Shown one piece after another: positions 42,919-51,945 of a DNA stretch of 64,000 bases. The stretch covers positions 1,550,001 through 1,614,000 of the forward strand of contig NZ_CP154858.1 in assembly GCF_041153465.1 (NCBI RefSeq), written 5' to 3'. Position 1 is the first letter of the stretch, and each line of letters begins with the position of its first letter. A program made the translations under genes and the position numbers. Below the pieces are notes generated by a model. It did not search any database. It was not told where the DNA came from and worked only from the letters and a program-made list of their open reading frames with translations. Source of the stretch: Thermohahella caldifontis. Its GTDB lineage: Bacteria > Pseudomonadota > Gammaproteobacteria > Pseudomonadales > Oleiphilaceae.

Positions 42919-43659
42919 TCAGTTGTATTCTCCCGCCTGAGCCGCCTTCACAATAGCGTCATAGGTACCATCCTCACGCAGCGCCTTCAGCCCGCGATTG
43001 AACTTTTCCATCAGCGCCTTGTTTTCAGGCTGTTTCTTGTTCAGGATAAGGTGGTAGTCCCGCATCTTGATCGGTTTGGGGTGAACTTCAATCTTGTCAG
43101 CCAGCCCCAGCTTGTTGACCAGCTCCATCCCCACCTGACGATCTTCGATAAATGCATCCAGACGGCCTGCCGCCACTTTCTGGAGGTTGGCATCCGCACT
43201 GGTAATGCGGCTGATTTTCACGGTACCCGCTTTTTCAGCCTCATCCAGACCATAACTGTATCCGATGACCCCGCCCAGACTCTTTCCGGAGAGCGACTGA
43301 GGCGTCCCGTCCCAGTCAAATCCACCTCCCTTCCTGACGAAGAGCACGGTTTCAAGCCTGATCACCGGGTCACTGTAGTCAAAGAACTGTTCCCGCTCTT
43401 CAGTACGACTCCAGACCAATGAACCATTGAGCTTTCCGTTTTTGGCCTCCTCGTAACCGCGTTTCCAGGGCAGAAAAACATACTTGACCGTCACGCCCTC
43501 ACGCTCGAAAGACTGAGTCACAATATCCGAAACAAAGCCATACTTCTTCAGCTTCTCGGAAAGATAAGGCGCCCACTCACCGTTCGCCAGGGTGATTGTT
43601 TCTCCCCAGCTCAGAGTCGCAAAGATCAATGACATAAACAGTGTGATTATCCTCAACAT
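42919..43659 (-). CDS. Periplasmic solute-binding protein, family 3 type
   Basis: A 246-residue exported protein. The signal peptide MLRIITLFMSLIFATLSWGE is followed by a two-lobe binding domain (ANGEWAPYLSEKLKKYGFVS, then WKRGYEEAKNGKLNGSLVWS, FDYSDPVIRLETVLFVRKGG, and GRLDAFIEDRQVGMELVNKL). The ATG at 43659 is chosen because it begins the signal peptide; the frame is open to 43836. It has no permease or ATPase next to it and is followed upstream by a chemoreceptor gene on the same strand, so it may serve in sensing. Ligand unknown. Confidence 0.82.
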   Translation of the reverse strand: MLRIITLFMSLIFATLSWGETITLANGEWAPYLSEKLKKYGFVSDIVTQSFEREGVTVKYVFLPWKRGYEEAKNGKLNGSLVWSRTEEREQFFDYSDPVIRLETVLFVRKGGGFDWDGTPQSLSGKSLGGVIGYSYGLDEAEKAGTVKISRITSADANLQKVAAGRLDAFIEDRQVGMELVNKLGLADKIEVHPKPIKMRDYHLILNKKQPENKALMEKFNRGLKALREDGTYDAIVKAAQAGEYN

Positions 43660-43856
43660 TTTCTTGATACCTCTTGCATTGTTGTTGTAAAGGCCTTTCT
43701 CAGCATAGACGAAGCGCTCTTGTTTTTCACGACTACCCAGGTACGCGATCGCTTGCTTACCTGTGCAGATCATACCGCACACGGTCAAAGTGATGTGTTC
43801 CCGGGCCCGGGTTCGAACAGGCACACTAACATCCATCCTCCTGTATCTTGCCCCGC

Positions 43857-45383
43857 CTATACTTTGAAACGTTCCATCTGGCGGGCAAGGTCGGCCGCCA
43901 TTTCTGCAGCTTCCCGGTTGGCCTTGACCGTCTCCTGCGCCTTGTCAACCGACGCATCGGCCACCTGGGAAATCGCCACAATATTCTGATTGATATCTGC
44001 AACCACCAGACTCTGCTCATGCGCTGCTTCGGCAATCTGGACATTCATGCGGGTAATTTCATCAACCGCCTCTGCAATACTGCGTATCGCTTCGCCGGCT
44101 GAAGCGACCTGATCAACCGAAGTAGATGCCTGATCCTGCACCTTGAGCATGCCCGCCTTGACCTCCTCAGCACACTGCTGCAAACGGGAGATGATGCTTT
44201 GAATCTCGTCCGTGGACTCATGGGTACGCTGCGCAAGCGTCCGGACTTCATCCGCCACCACAGCAAACCCGCGGCCCTGTTCTCCCGCCCGCGCAGCTTC
44301 AATGGCCGCATTGAGGGCAAGCAAATTGGTCTGCTCGGAAACGCTCTTGATCACATCCAGCACCGTGCCGATATTGGAAGCCTCGACCGCCAGTTTTTCC
44401 GTCACTTCTGAGGCATGATTCACCTCGCTGGACAAATCACCAATCACACCGATAACCTCCTGTACAACCGTATTGCCTCGCCGGGCCATATCATCCGCAT
44501 GACGGGTCAGGTCGGACGCTGAGTTGGCGTTGTTTGCCACATTCTCGATGGCGGAAGACATTTCTGTGCTGGCGGTTGCCACCATCTCAATTTGTTCACG
44601 CTGACTTGAAATGTCTCGGGCGATCGCTTCCACCTGATGAGAAGCCCGAGCAAAGCTGTCAACCAGAGTGACCGCCGATTGCTTGACGTTCGCAATGATT
44701 GTCTGCAGGTTTTCTATAAAGTGATTCACCTCTCCGGCGAGCTCGGCGAACTCGTCCTTTCGGTCAAACCTGAGGCGACGGGTCAGATCGCCTTCCCCGC
44801 TCGCCAGATTGCTGACCGCCTCACGCACTTCTGCCAAAGGTCGCAAGACCTGGGCACGCAGAAGCAAAACCATCAAAACGCCAATCACGAGGTCAAGAAC
44901 AACGATCTCTGTGACAGTACTGCGCAGCTGGCGGGACAGGGCTTTCCGAACCGGCGTGTCATCTACATAAACCAGAACCTTGCCAACCTCGTTTTCGGTG
45001 CCACCATCGTTGTATACGAGCTTTTCCTCAAGTGGTTCCGCCGCGTGCAAATTCTCAGGCTCCTGTTTGGATACGATTCCATCTGCATCCTTATACAGTG
45101 CGGCAATGACACCTTCCCCGTTCCGGACCACAATGGCTGATACCAGCGGATCCTGCATTTCTGACTCGATGCTGCGGAACAGGAATTCCGACTCGTAATT
45201 CCAGATCGGCGCAGGAAGACTGAGAGATAATCGATTGAGAACATTTTTGGTTGTGGTCTGCAGGCGCATCTGCAGATCGGTCCGTGCATCCTCATAGCTG
45301 ATATACCCAAAAACGAGCAGAAGCACGGTAACCAATGACGTGAAGAGCAGGGGCAGGCGCACACTGATGCTGGAAAGTTTCAT
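43857..45383 (-). CDS. Methyl-accepting chemotaxis protein
   Basis: A 508-residue chemoreceptor. An N-terminal membrane helix (LPLLFTSLVTVLLLVFGYIS), a periplasmic domain of about 130 residues, a second helix (EIVVLDLVIGVLMVLLLRAQ) and HAMP (VLRPLAEVREAVSNLASGEG) are followed by the signalling coiled coil. The hairpin tip is SVSEQTNLLALNAAIEAARA, then GEQGRGFAVVADEVRTLAQR. No C-terminal CheR-docking pentapeptide is seen (it ends MERFKV). The binding-protein gene lies about 200 bases downstream. Confidence 0.95.
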   Translation of the reverse strand: MKLSSISVRLPLLFTSLVTVLLLVFGYISYEDARTDLQMRLQTTTKNVLNRLSLSLPAPIWNYESEFLFRSIESEMQDPLVSAIVVRNGEGVIAALYKDADGIVSKQEPENLHAAEPLEEKLVYNDGGTENEVGKVLVYVDDTPVRKALSRQLRSTVTEIVVLDLVIGVLMVLLLRAQVLRPLAEVREAVSNLASGEGDLTRRLRFDRKDEFAELAGEVNHFIENLQTIIANVKQSAVTLVDSFARASHQVEAIARDISSQREQIEMVATASTEMSSAIENVANNANSASDLTRHADDMARRGNTVVQEVIGVIGDLSSEVNHASEVTEKLAVEASNIGTVLDVIKSVSEQTNLLALNAAIEAARAGEQGRGFAVVADEVRTLAQRTHESTDEIQSIISRLQQCAEEVKAGMLKVQDQASTSVDQVASAGEAIRSIAEAVDEITRMNVQIAEAAHEQSLVVADINQNIVAISQVADASVDKAQETVKANREAAEMAADLARQMERFKV

Positions 45384-45458
45384 CTTGATTTCCGTTGCAC
45401 ATCTGAAGTTGATATCAGATTAGCTCAGAAAAACAACTTTGCCAGCGCCACGATGTTA

Positions 45459-45470
45459 GCAAGCGCTTGC
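45459..45470. promoter_or_regulatory. Palindrome resembling a LacI/PurR-type operator
   Basis: GCAAGCGCTTGC is a perfect 12-bp palindrome containing AAGCGCTT, which fits the AANCGNTT core of LacI-family operators. It lies 76 bases upstream of the chemoreceptor start. It may instead be the stem of a terminator for the gene at 45501, since a T-rich stretch follows on the minus strand. Confidence 0.35.
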
Positions 45471-45500
45471 GTTCGGACGCTGCCGGGGAGTAGAAAAGGT

Positions 45501-45812
45501 TCAGAACCGGAAGGTATAACCCAGCGTCGCGCCATCGTCATGGACATCCAGACGCAGCGCCGGATCAGTGGCCACCTCGACAAATGTACCGAAACCGCTG
45601 GGGAGCCGGTCACCCTCAATCCCCACCCACTCCCGGACCCACTGGCCGGCGAGGATGCGCAGGGTTTGCTGTACGACGGTACCCCGGGAAAGATCGCCCT
45701 CCGAGGCGAAACCCTGCACAACGGCACGGGCATCCGCTTTCTCCGTGGCATGCCCGGTGCCTGCCAGTGTCAGCGCCAGCAAAGCCAGGAGTGTCAGGAT
45801 AATGCGTGCCAT
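45501..45812 (-). CDS. Small exported protein of unknown function
   Basis: A 103-residue protein with a signal peptide (MARIILTLLALLALTLAGTG then HATEKA, cleavage likely after HA-T or nearby) and a mature part of about 80 residues ending in LDVHDDGATLGYTFRF. The C-terminal alternating pattern with a final phenylalanine recalls outer-membrane beta-strand ends, but the protein is too short for a barrel. The ribosome-binding site at the chosen ATG is weak, and the frame is open to 46109. I do not recognise the family. Confidence 0.5.
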   Translation of the reverse strand: MARIILTLLALLALTLAGTGHATEKADARAVVQGFASEGDLSRGTVVQQTLRILAGQWVREWVGIEGDRLPSGFGTFVEVATDPALRLDVHDDGATLGYTFRF

Positions 45813-45924
45813 GGGGAACCATCTCTTGATACGGGTGTCTATGGTTTCAGAATACCCGGTTCTGAATGGTATTACCGTGAACGGGCCGTCATGGCACGCA
45901 TTTCTTTTCGTCAATATTTTGACA

Positions 45925-47109
45925 TCAGTCCGACCGTGAAGCCAGCCACTCGGCTGCAATAGCCCAGGTATGGGCCGGTGCCCGGCTCCCTGCGAACACT
46001 CCGGCATGGCCTCCCGGAACCACGCAGAATTCCTTGTCCTCGGAGGACACGATATCCAGAACCCGGTGCGCGGCTTCGGGGCTGACCAGGGTATCGTCCT
46101 CACCCGCAAAGGCCAGGATGCTGGCGTGAATACTATTGAAGTTGGCCTCCTTGTCCCCCATGCGCATGCGGCCCTTCGCCATCTGGTTTTCCAGCATCAT
46201 CTTGGCCACCATTTCCTTGACGGTCGCGCCCGGATAATCAACCATGTCGTCGAACCACAGGCTCATGGTGGTGTGCTCCTTGAGATACTCCCGGTCCCAG
46301 AGATTGACCAGCACTTCGAGAGTGTTGACCAGCGTGCCCACCGGATTGGTCAGCTTGAAGGCCAGCGAGTTGAGCCAGCCTGGCACGTGCAGGTAGCGGG
46401 ATGGCAGGTCCATCAGGGAGAAGTTCAGCACCCTCGAGACCAGCTGGGCCGGCCGATAGACAAACGAAAGCAGCCGGCCCGCCAGCCCGCTCTGGTGCAT
46501 GTCCACCGGGCTGGCAACAGTCACGATATTCCGGACATGAGGATCCCCGGTCGCTGCCGCATACATGAGTGTCAGCAGCCCGCCCATGCAGTAGGCGAAA
46601 ATGCTCACATCCTGCTGGCCGCCATGTCTGCGGATCGCCTCCAGCGCCTCCGGCATCCACTTCAGCACATAGGTGCTCAGTGACAGGTCTGTATGGCTTT
46701 CCGTCACCTCCCCCCAGTCGATGAGGTAAACATCATATCCTTGCGCCAGAAAGTAGCGAACCAGACTCCGGTGAGGCAGGAGATCAAATATCATGGCCGT
46801 GGCCGCCAGCGGCGGTACCAGCACCAGCGGGACCCGGTGCCGCGTCCGGCTGACCGGAATGATGTCATCTCCCACACGGATGCTGTCCTCTTCCAGAGGC
46901 AGATAGTGCCGGACCGACATGATGTCGTCACGAAAGATCTCGGTATAGGGGGTCTGGTTGGCCACCACGAAGTTGTCGGCAAACAGGTAGCGCTCCAGGC
47001 CGTTGAGAATGGCCAGAACCAGCTTTTCGGTCAGCCCGGCCCGCGCATTGGCAAACCGGCCCGAGAGTGCTTCCGCCGTGTTACGGGCAGGGGAAACGAT
47101 AGCGTTCAT
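45925..47109 (-). CDS. PhaC-like alpha/beta hydrolase
   Basis: A 394-residue alpha/beta-hydrolase resembling PHA synthases. The nucleophile elbow is FAYCMGGLLTLMYAAAT with Cys as nucleophile; Asp is probably in FAGEDDTLVSPEAAHR and His in VVPGGHAGVFAG. Earlier segments (HRVPLVLVPPLAATAMIFDL, then VYLIDWGEVTESH) are typical of PhaC. No phaE, phaR or phasin gene is nearby, so polymer synthesis is uncertain. The ATG at 47109 has GAGG six bases upstream and overlaps the 3' end of the aldo/keto reductase gene by 29 bases. Confidence 0.75.
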   Translation of the reverse strand: MNAIVSPARNTAEALSGRFANARAGLTEKLVLAILNGLERYLFADNFVVANQTPYTEIFRDDIMSVRHYLPLEEDSIRVGDDIIPVSRTRHRVPLVLVPPLAATAMIFDLLPHRSLVRYFLAQGYDVYLIDWGEVTESHTDLSLSTYVLKWMPEALEAIRRHGGQQDVSIFAYCMGGLLTLMYAAATGDPHVRNIVTVASPVDMHQSGLAGRLLSFVYRPAQLVSRVLNFSLMDLPSRYLHVPGWLNSLAFKLTNPVGTLVNTLEVLVNLWDREYLKEHTTMSLWFDDMVDYPGATVKEMVAKMMLENQMAKGRMRMGDKEANFNSIHASILAFAGEDDTLVSPEAAHRVLDIVSSEDKEFCVVPGGHAGVFAGSRAPAHTWAIAAEWLASRSD

Positions 47110-48112
47110 GAATGTCCTCAATCTCCTTCAGCAGGGGTTCGGGCAGTTCCACCTCAAGTGACCCGATATTTTCATCAAGCTGGGCAAGCGAGGTGGCACC
47201 GATGATATTGCTGCTCACGAACGGGCGGGTCGTCACGAATTGCAGTGCCATCTGTGCCGGAGACAGGCCATATTTCCGGGCCAGCGCCACATAGGCCGCT
47301 GTGGCCTGTTCACCCTGCGGGTTCATGTAACGGCTGAAGCGTTTGAACAGCGTGATCCGGGCACCTTCCGGCCATTGACCACCCAGATACTTGCCGGTCA
47401 GCACGCCGAAGGCCAGCGGTGAATAGGCCAGCAATCCGACGCCTTCACGGTGGGCGAACTCTGCCAGACCGACTTCAAAGGTCCGGTTGAGCAGGTTGTA
47501 GGGGTTCTGGATGCTGACAATCCTTGGCAGACCCAGCGTCTCCGCATAATGAAGAAAACGGGAAACACCCCAGGGCGTTTCATTGGAGACACCGATGGCT
47601 CTCACCTTGCCCGATCGCACAAAATCCGCCAGCACTTCCAGGGTTTCCAGGATGGGTGTGGCGTCTTCCTGCTCGACCGGCTCATAGCCCAGACGACCGA
47701 AGAAATTGGCGTTCCGGTCCGGCCAGTGCAGTTGGTACACATCCACATAGTCGGTCTGAAGACGCCTGAGACTGTCATTCAACGCCTGCGTCAGATGCTC
47801 AGCCGTGAAACGGGGGCCGCCCCGGATATGCTCAATGCCCGGCCCGGCTGCCTTGGTGGCCAGAATGACCTTGTCACGGTTGCCGCGGGCCCTGAACCAT
47901 TCACCGATGATGGATTCCGTGCGCCCCTGCGTTTCCGCCATGGGGGGCACCGGATAGAGCTCTGCCGTATCAAAAAAGTTGATCCCCGCATCCAGGGCTC
48001 TGTCCATCTGGGCAAAAGCCTCGTCCCGGGTATTCTGCTGCCCCCAGGTCATGGTGCCCAGGCACAGGGCGCTGACACGCATGTCCGTCTTGCCAAGCGG
48101 TCTGTATTCCAT
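47081..48112 (-). CDS. Aldo/keto reductase, Tas-like
   Basis: A 343-residue NADP(H)-dependent aldo/keto reductase. The N-terminus (YRPLGKTDMRVSALCLGTMT) and the catalytic Asp-Tyr region (GINFFDTAELYPVPPMAETQ, then GRTESIIGEWF) closely resemble E. coli Tas. The lysine is in DKVILATKAAGPG and the histidine in YQLHWPDRNANFFG. It is translationally coupled to the PhaC-like gene downstream. Substrate unknown. Confidence 0.92.
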   Translation of the reverse strand: MEYRPLGKTDMRVSALCLGTMTWGQQNTRDEAFAQMDRALDAGINFFDTAELYPVPPMAETQGRTESIIGEWFRARGNRDKVILATKAAGPGIEHIRGGPRFTAEHLTQALNDSLRRLQTDYVDVYQLHWPDRNANFFGRLGYEPVEQEDATPILETLEVLADFVRSGKVRAIGVSNETPWGVSRFLHYAETLGLPRIVSIQNPYNLLNRTFEVGLAEFAHREGVGLLAYSPLAFGVLTGKYLGGQWPEGARITLFKRFSRYMNPQGEQATAAYVALARKYGLSPAQMALQFVTTRPFVSSNIIGATSLAQLDENIGSLEVELPEPLLKEIEDIHERYRFPCP

Positions 48113-48295
48113 GCTGTTTCTGCTCTTCGTCCGGTTTTCGTTCGCCGTGTCGTCCTTCCATCATGGGTCAGACACGATACTCCGGACACCAGTTTACCAC
48201 GCGCCGCACTTGTACCCACCCCCATTTGCTTCTATGCTCAGGGAACCGATAGCGGCCGGTCGCCGCTCAGAAAATGCCCTTTTCGTCAGAGGCCC

Positions 48296-50338
48296 ATGAT
48301 CACACGCCTGACACATCGCACCTGCATGCTGGTTCTCGTCACCTTGCTGATTGGCTTGCCGGCCGAAGGGGCGCTGCGCGACCGCCCCGACTGGCTGACG
48401 GTGGACGAAAAGGCATGGCTTGACCGTCACCCGGTCATCCGGGTCGGACCGGCACCGGCCTTTCCCCCCATCGAGTTTTTCAACGAACGGGGCGAATATT
48501 CCGGCATCGCCGCCGACTACCTGCGTGAAATCAGTACCCTGCTGGACGTTCAGTTTGATGTCCGGCGCTTCAGGGATTGGCAGGCGGTGCTTGATGCCAC
48601 TCGCCACGGCGAGGTGGACATGTGGGCCGAAGCCGCCAACACGGCACCGCGCCGCACGTACATGCGCTTCACCCGCCCCTACATTCGCATGCCTTCGCTC
48701 ATCATCACGCGCAAGAATCTTCCCTCCCTGACGCCCGAAGCCATGTCCGGCATGACGGTGGTTGCGGTGGCAGGCTATGCCTCCACGGAAGCGTTTCAGC
48801 GACGCTATCCCGAAATCAGGGTGCGCACCGTCCCCACGGTGGCGGATGCACTGAATCAGGTGTCCTGGGGACAGGCCGATGCCGCCATTGTGGCCAGCGG
48901 ACCTGCCGTCTATTTCATGGAGCGCCTGGGCATCACCAATCTGCACGTTGCCGGCCAGTCCGGTTATGACTGGGAGCTGAGCATGGCCGTCCGCAAGGAC
49001 TGGCCCGAACTGGCCAGCATTCTGGAGAAGGCGCTGGACCACATTCCCGAAACCACCCAAAGTCAGATCATGCAGCGCTGGATTCGTCTGGATACCTCCC
49101 ACGCCCGGACGGAGCGCTGGATCTGGATGACGCTGATTGCCACCATTTGCACACTCGTCGTGGCCGGCATCTTGGCCTGGAACCGCTCGCTGCGCAACCT
49201 GGTCGCGCGCCATGCCGCCGTGCTGGCAGAACAGCGCCACGCCAGGCAGAAGCACCTGAGCCAGGTCAACCAGCTGCAGAGCCAGCTTGAAGCCGTGTTT
49301 GACATTTCACCCCAGCCCCTGATGGTTCTGGCACCTGATGGCAGCATTCTCAGAATCAATGAAGCCGGCCTCCGGCTGTTTGAACTGACCCCGGCGGATC
49401 TCCAAGACTTTCGCAAGGCCGCCATGCTTTCCTCACCCAAGGAAGACAGGCAGCATCTGGATCAGCGCTGGCGGGAAACCATTGCCGCAGGCGATGGCCG
49501 GTTTCGCTGGATCATCCGGGCGCAGCTGAGCATGAAGGACCGGAAAGTCGAAGTCCACGCCCGGCCACTGCCACATCATTCACCGCCTGCGGTATTGGTC
49601 GCACTGACCGACCTCACCGGGCAGGATGAACGTCTCAATGAGCGTGCCGAGGAGTTCAGGCACCTCTATGCCGAGGCCAGCCAGGCGGTCAACCGGCTGC
49701 AGGAAGCGGTGGACAGCCTGCGCAATGCGCTCACCCAGCCTGACAGCTGGCAGGATTCCACCACACTGCTGGCCGCCCAGCAAAGCGCCCTCCAGACCTT
49801 GCAGCGTCTGGTGGAGGACGCCTGCACGGCCGGACTGTTCAGTTGCTTTCCTCCGGATCCGGCCCGGACCATGCTGAACATCCGCGGGCTGCTTGAAGAA
49901 GAACTGCCCGAGCTTGAACACGCCGCGCAGCGCTATGGCGTGCAGGTCAGCCTGTTGCCCGTGGATCCGGGGCTGCATGTATTTGCCGATCCCAGACACC
50001 TCTATCAGGCAGTACGATACCTTTTCCGGGTCGCGGGACAGCTGGCCAACCCGGACTCCACCATCTCGCTTTCCGTGCAGAACCTGGCGGACCACGTGAC
50101 GCTGGCGATCACCTATCACGGACGCCCCGTACCTTCAGCACAGTCCGCCCGGGCACTCAATCCTCAGCTGGCAACCCTGCCGGGCCTGAGCGGTTACGAA
50201 CTGTACCTGGCACGCCACTATATCCAAGCGCAGGGTGGCCGCCTGATCATCGATAGCGCCGGCGAGTTGTCCACGGTCATGTATCTGCGGCTGCCCCGGT
50301 GTGAAGACAGTGAAACGGACGAAGGCGGGCAAGCGTAG
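48296..50338 (+). CDS. Binding-protein/PAS sensor with degenerate kinase core
   Basis: A 680-residue membrane protein. A signal peptide (MITRLTHRTCMLVLVTLLIG) precedes a periplasmic family-3 binding domain (about residues 45-270: IRVGPAPAFPPIEFFNERGE, then VDMWAEAANTAPRRTYMRFT), a membrane helix (WIWMTLIATICTLVVAGILA, about 273-293) and a PAS domain (about 330-430). The C-terminal part resembles a histidine kinase, but the dimerisation helix (LQEAVDSLRNALTQPDSW) lacks the phosphoacceptor His and the N-box position (LYQAVRYLFRVAGQ) lacks Asn; a G2-like GLSGYELYLARHYIQAQGG remains. The ATG at 48296 follows AGAGG. Confidence 0.85.
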   Translation: MITRLTHRTCMLVLVTLLIGLPAEGALRDRPDWLTVDEKAWLDRHPVIRVGPAPAFPPIEFFNERGEYSGIAADYLREISTLLDVQFDVRRFRDWQAVLDATRHGEVDMWAEAANTAPRRTYMRFTRPYIRMPSLIITRKNLPSLTPEAMSGMTVVAVAGYASTEAFQRRYPEIRVRTVPTVADALNQVSWGQADAAIVASGPAVYFMERLGITNLHVAGQSGYDWELSMAVRKDWPELASILEKALDHIPETTQSQIMQRWIRLDTSHARTERWIWMTLIATICTLVVAGILAWNRSLRNLVARHAAVLAEQRHARQKHLSQVNQLQSQLEAVFDISPQPLMVLAPDGSILRINEAGLRLFELTPADLQDFRKAAMLSSPKEDRQHLDQRWRETIAAGDGRFRWIIRAQLSMKDRKVEVHARPLPHHSPPAVLVALTDLTGQDERLNERAEEFRHLYAEASQAVNRLQEAVDSLRNALTQPDSWQDSTTLLAAQQSALQTLQRLVEDACTAGLFSCFPPDPARTMLNIRGLLEEELPELEHAAQRYGVQVSLLPVDPGLHVFADPRHLYQAVRYLFRVAGQLANPDSTISLSVQNLADHVTLAITYHGRPVPSAQSARALNPQLATLPGLSGYELYLARHYIQAQGGRLIIDSAGELSTVMYLRLPRCEDSETDEGGQA

Positions 50339-50400
50339 ACCCTCCGCCGGCAATTGCATACAATCCACAGCCAATGACCCAACGGAGACAGGATTCCCCC

Positions 50401-51093
50401 ATGTCGGCTCCCCTGCGAATACGCGCCAGCCGCGCCATGCTGACCACACTGGAAATTCTCGAGACCGATCCGGAAACCATCCGGACATTTCTGCATGACC
50501 AGGCGCGCCAGGCCCCCGACCTCTTCCGACACATGCCGGCCGTGCTGGATCTCTCGGCCGTGGAAACAGATCTGGATCCTTCGGCCCTGGCCAGGCTGAC
50601 TGAAGCCGTCAGCGGCTGTGGTGTACGGCTTGCGGCGGTGCATACCCGCTCGGACGACCTGCGCGCCGCGGCCGATGCCCTGGGACTCGGCGACCTGCAT
50701 CTGCAGGCTGTACGCGAAACAACCGCCACGCCTCCTGCGGCGCCGGCGCCTGCTGCGGCCGAGCCGGTGGCCAGCAAGGTCATCACCCAACCGGTACGTT
50801 CCGGTCAGCAGATCTACGCCCGCGGCACCGATCTGATCGTCCTCGGGCCGGTCAGTGCCGGTGCCGAGCTGTTGGCGGACGGGCACATCCACGTCTACGG
50901 GCCGCTGCGCGGGCGCGCCCTGGCGGGTGTCCACGGCCGCAGTGACGCGCGGATTTTTTGCCAGCACCTGGAGGCAGAGCTTGTGTCCATCGCTGGTCAG
51001 TATAAAATCAGTGAGGATTTGCAGGCGACGCAATGGAAGCAACCGGCACAGATCCGCCTCGAAGCGGACAGGCTGGTCGTCAGCGCATTATAA
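50401..51093 (+). CDS. minC: Septum site-determining protein MinC
   Basis: A 230-residue division inhibitor that blocks FtsZ polymerisation with MinD. The N-terminal domain (about residues 1-95) is joined by an alanine/proline linker to the C-terminal beta-helix domain (PVRSGQQIYARGTDLIVLGP, then SAGAELLADGHIHVYGPLRG and ARIFCQHLEAELVSIAGQY). The ATG at 50401 has AGGA seven bases upstream; ATG 50374 would add nine residues. minD follows after 36 bases. Confidence 0.95.
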   Translation: MSAPLRIRASRAMLTTLEILETDPETIRTFLHDQARQAPDLFRHMPAVLDLSAVETDLDPSALARLTEAVSGCGVRLAAVHTRSDDLRAAADALGLGDLHLQAVRETTATPPAAPAPAAAEPVASKVITQPVRSGQQIYARGTDLIVLGPVSAGAELLADGHIHVYGPLRGRALAGVHGRSDARIFCQHLEAELVSIAGQYKISEDLQATQWKQPAQIRLEADRLVVSAL

Positions 51094-51129
51094 CACTCAC
51101 ACAACGACGATTACGGGAAGGGAACAACC

Positions 51130-51945
51130 TTGAGCAAGATCATCACGGTGACATCCGGAAAAGGCGGCGTCGGCAAGACCACCACCAGCGCCTCCATTGC
51201 ATCCGGCCTGGCCCTGAGGGGCCACAAGACCGTCGTCATTGACTTTGACGTCGGCCTGCGCAATCTGGATCTGATCCTGAACTGCGAAAGACGGGTCGTG
51301 TACGACTTTGTCAATGTCATTAATCAGGAAGCCACCCTCAATCAGGCACTGATCAAGGACAAGCACTGCCCTGATCTGTACATTCTGCCGGCCTCCCAGA
51401 CACGGGACAAGGAAGCCCTGACCAAGGAGGGAGTGGAACGCGTCCTCAACGAGCTCAGCGAACGCTTCGAATACATTGTCTGCGACTCGCCCGCCGGCAT
51501 CGAACACGGTGCACTGATGGCGCTGTATTATGCCGACGAAGCCATTGTCGTCACCAACCCGGAAGTCAGTTCCGTGCGCGACTCGGATCGCATCCTCGGC
51601 ATTCTCCAGAGCAAGTCCCGCCGCGCTGAACTGGGGCTGGATCCGGTGAAGGAGCATCTGCTGCTCACACGCTATAACCCGGAACGGGTGGAAAAGGGCG
51701 AAATGCTGTCCGTCAGTGACGTGCTGGACATTCTTGCCATTCCGCTGCTGGGTGTGATCCCCGAATCCAAGGCCGTCCTGACGGCTTCCAACCAGGGCGT
51801 CCCGGTGATTCATGACCAGGATGCGGACGCCGGGCAGGCTTATCAGGATGCCGTGGCACGCCTGCTGGGCGAAGAGCTCCCTCTGCGCTTTACCGAAGTG
51901 CAGAAGAAGGGCTTTCTGAAACGGGTATTCGGAGGTCGTGCATGA
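51130..51945 (+). CDS. minD: Septum site-determining ATPase MinD
   Basis: A 271-residue ParA-family ATPase that recruits MinC to the membrane and oscillates with MinE. The deviant Walker A KGGVGKTTTSASIASGLA is at residue 11. DFDVGLRNLDLILNCERRVV and VCDSPAGIEHGALMALYYAD are typical. The C-terminal amphipathic membrane-targeting helix (QKKGFLKRVFGGRA) is present. It overlaps minE by four bases. Confidence 0.98.
   Translation: MSKIITVTSGKGGVGKTTTSASIASGLALRGHKTVVIDFDVGLRNLDLILNCERRVVYDFVNVINQEATLNQALIKDKHCPDLYILPASQTRDKEALTKEGVERVLNELSERFEYIVCDSPAGIEHGALMALYYADEAIVVTNPEVSSVRDSDRILGILQSKSRRAELGLDPVKEHLLLTRYNPERVEKGEMLSVSDVLDILAIPLLGVIPESKAVLTASNQGVPVIHDQDADAGQAYQDAVARLLGEELPLRFTEVQKKGFLKRVFGGRA

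Noticed and set aside
42671..42940. Possible 89-residue plus-strand gene in the 42.5-42.9 kb gap
   Set aside because: No ribosome-binding site, no family, and it runs through a strong inverted repeat and into the binding-protein gene.
47450..48295. N-terminal extension of the sensor gene back to 47450
   Set aside because: This part lies opposite the aldo/keto reductase gene; the ATG at 48296 has a ribosome-binding site and starts a signal peptide.
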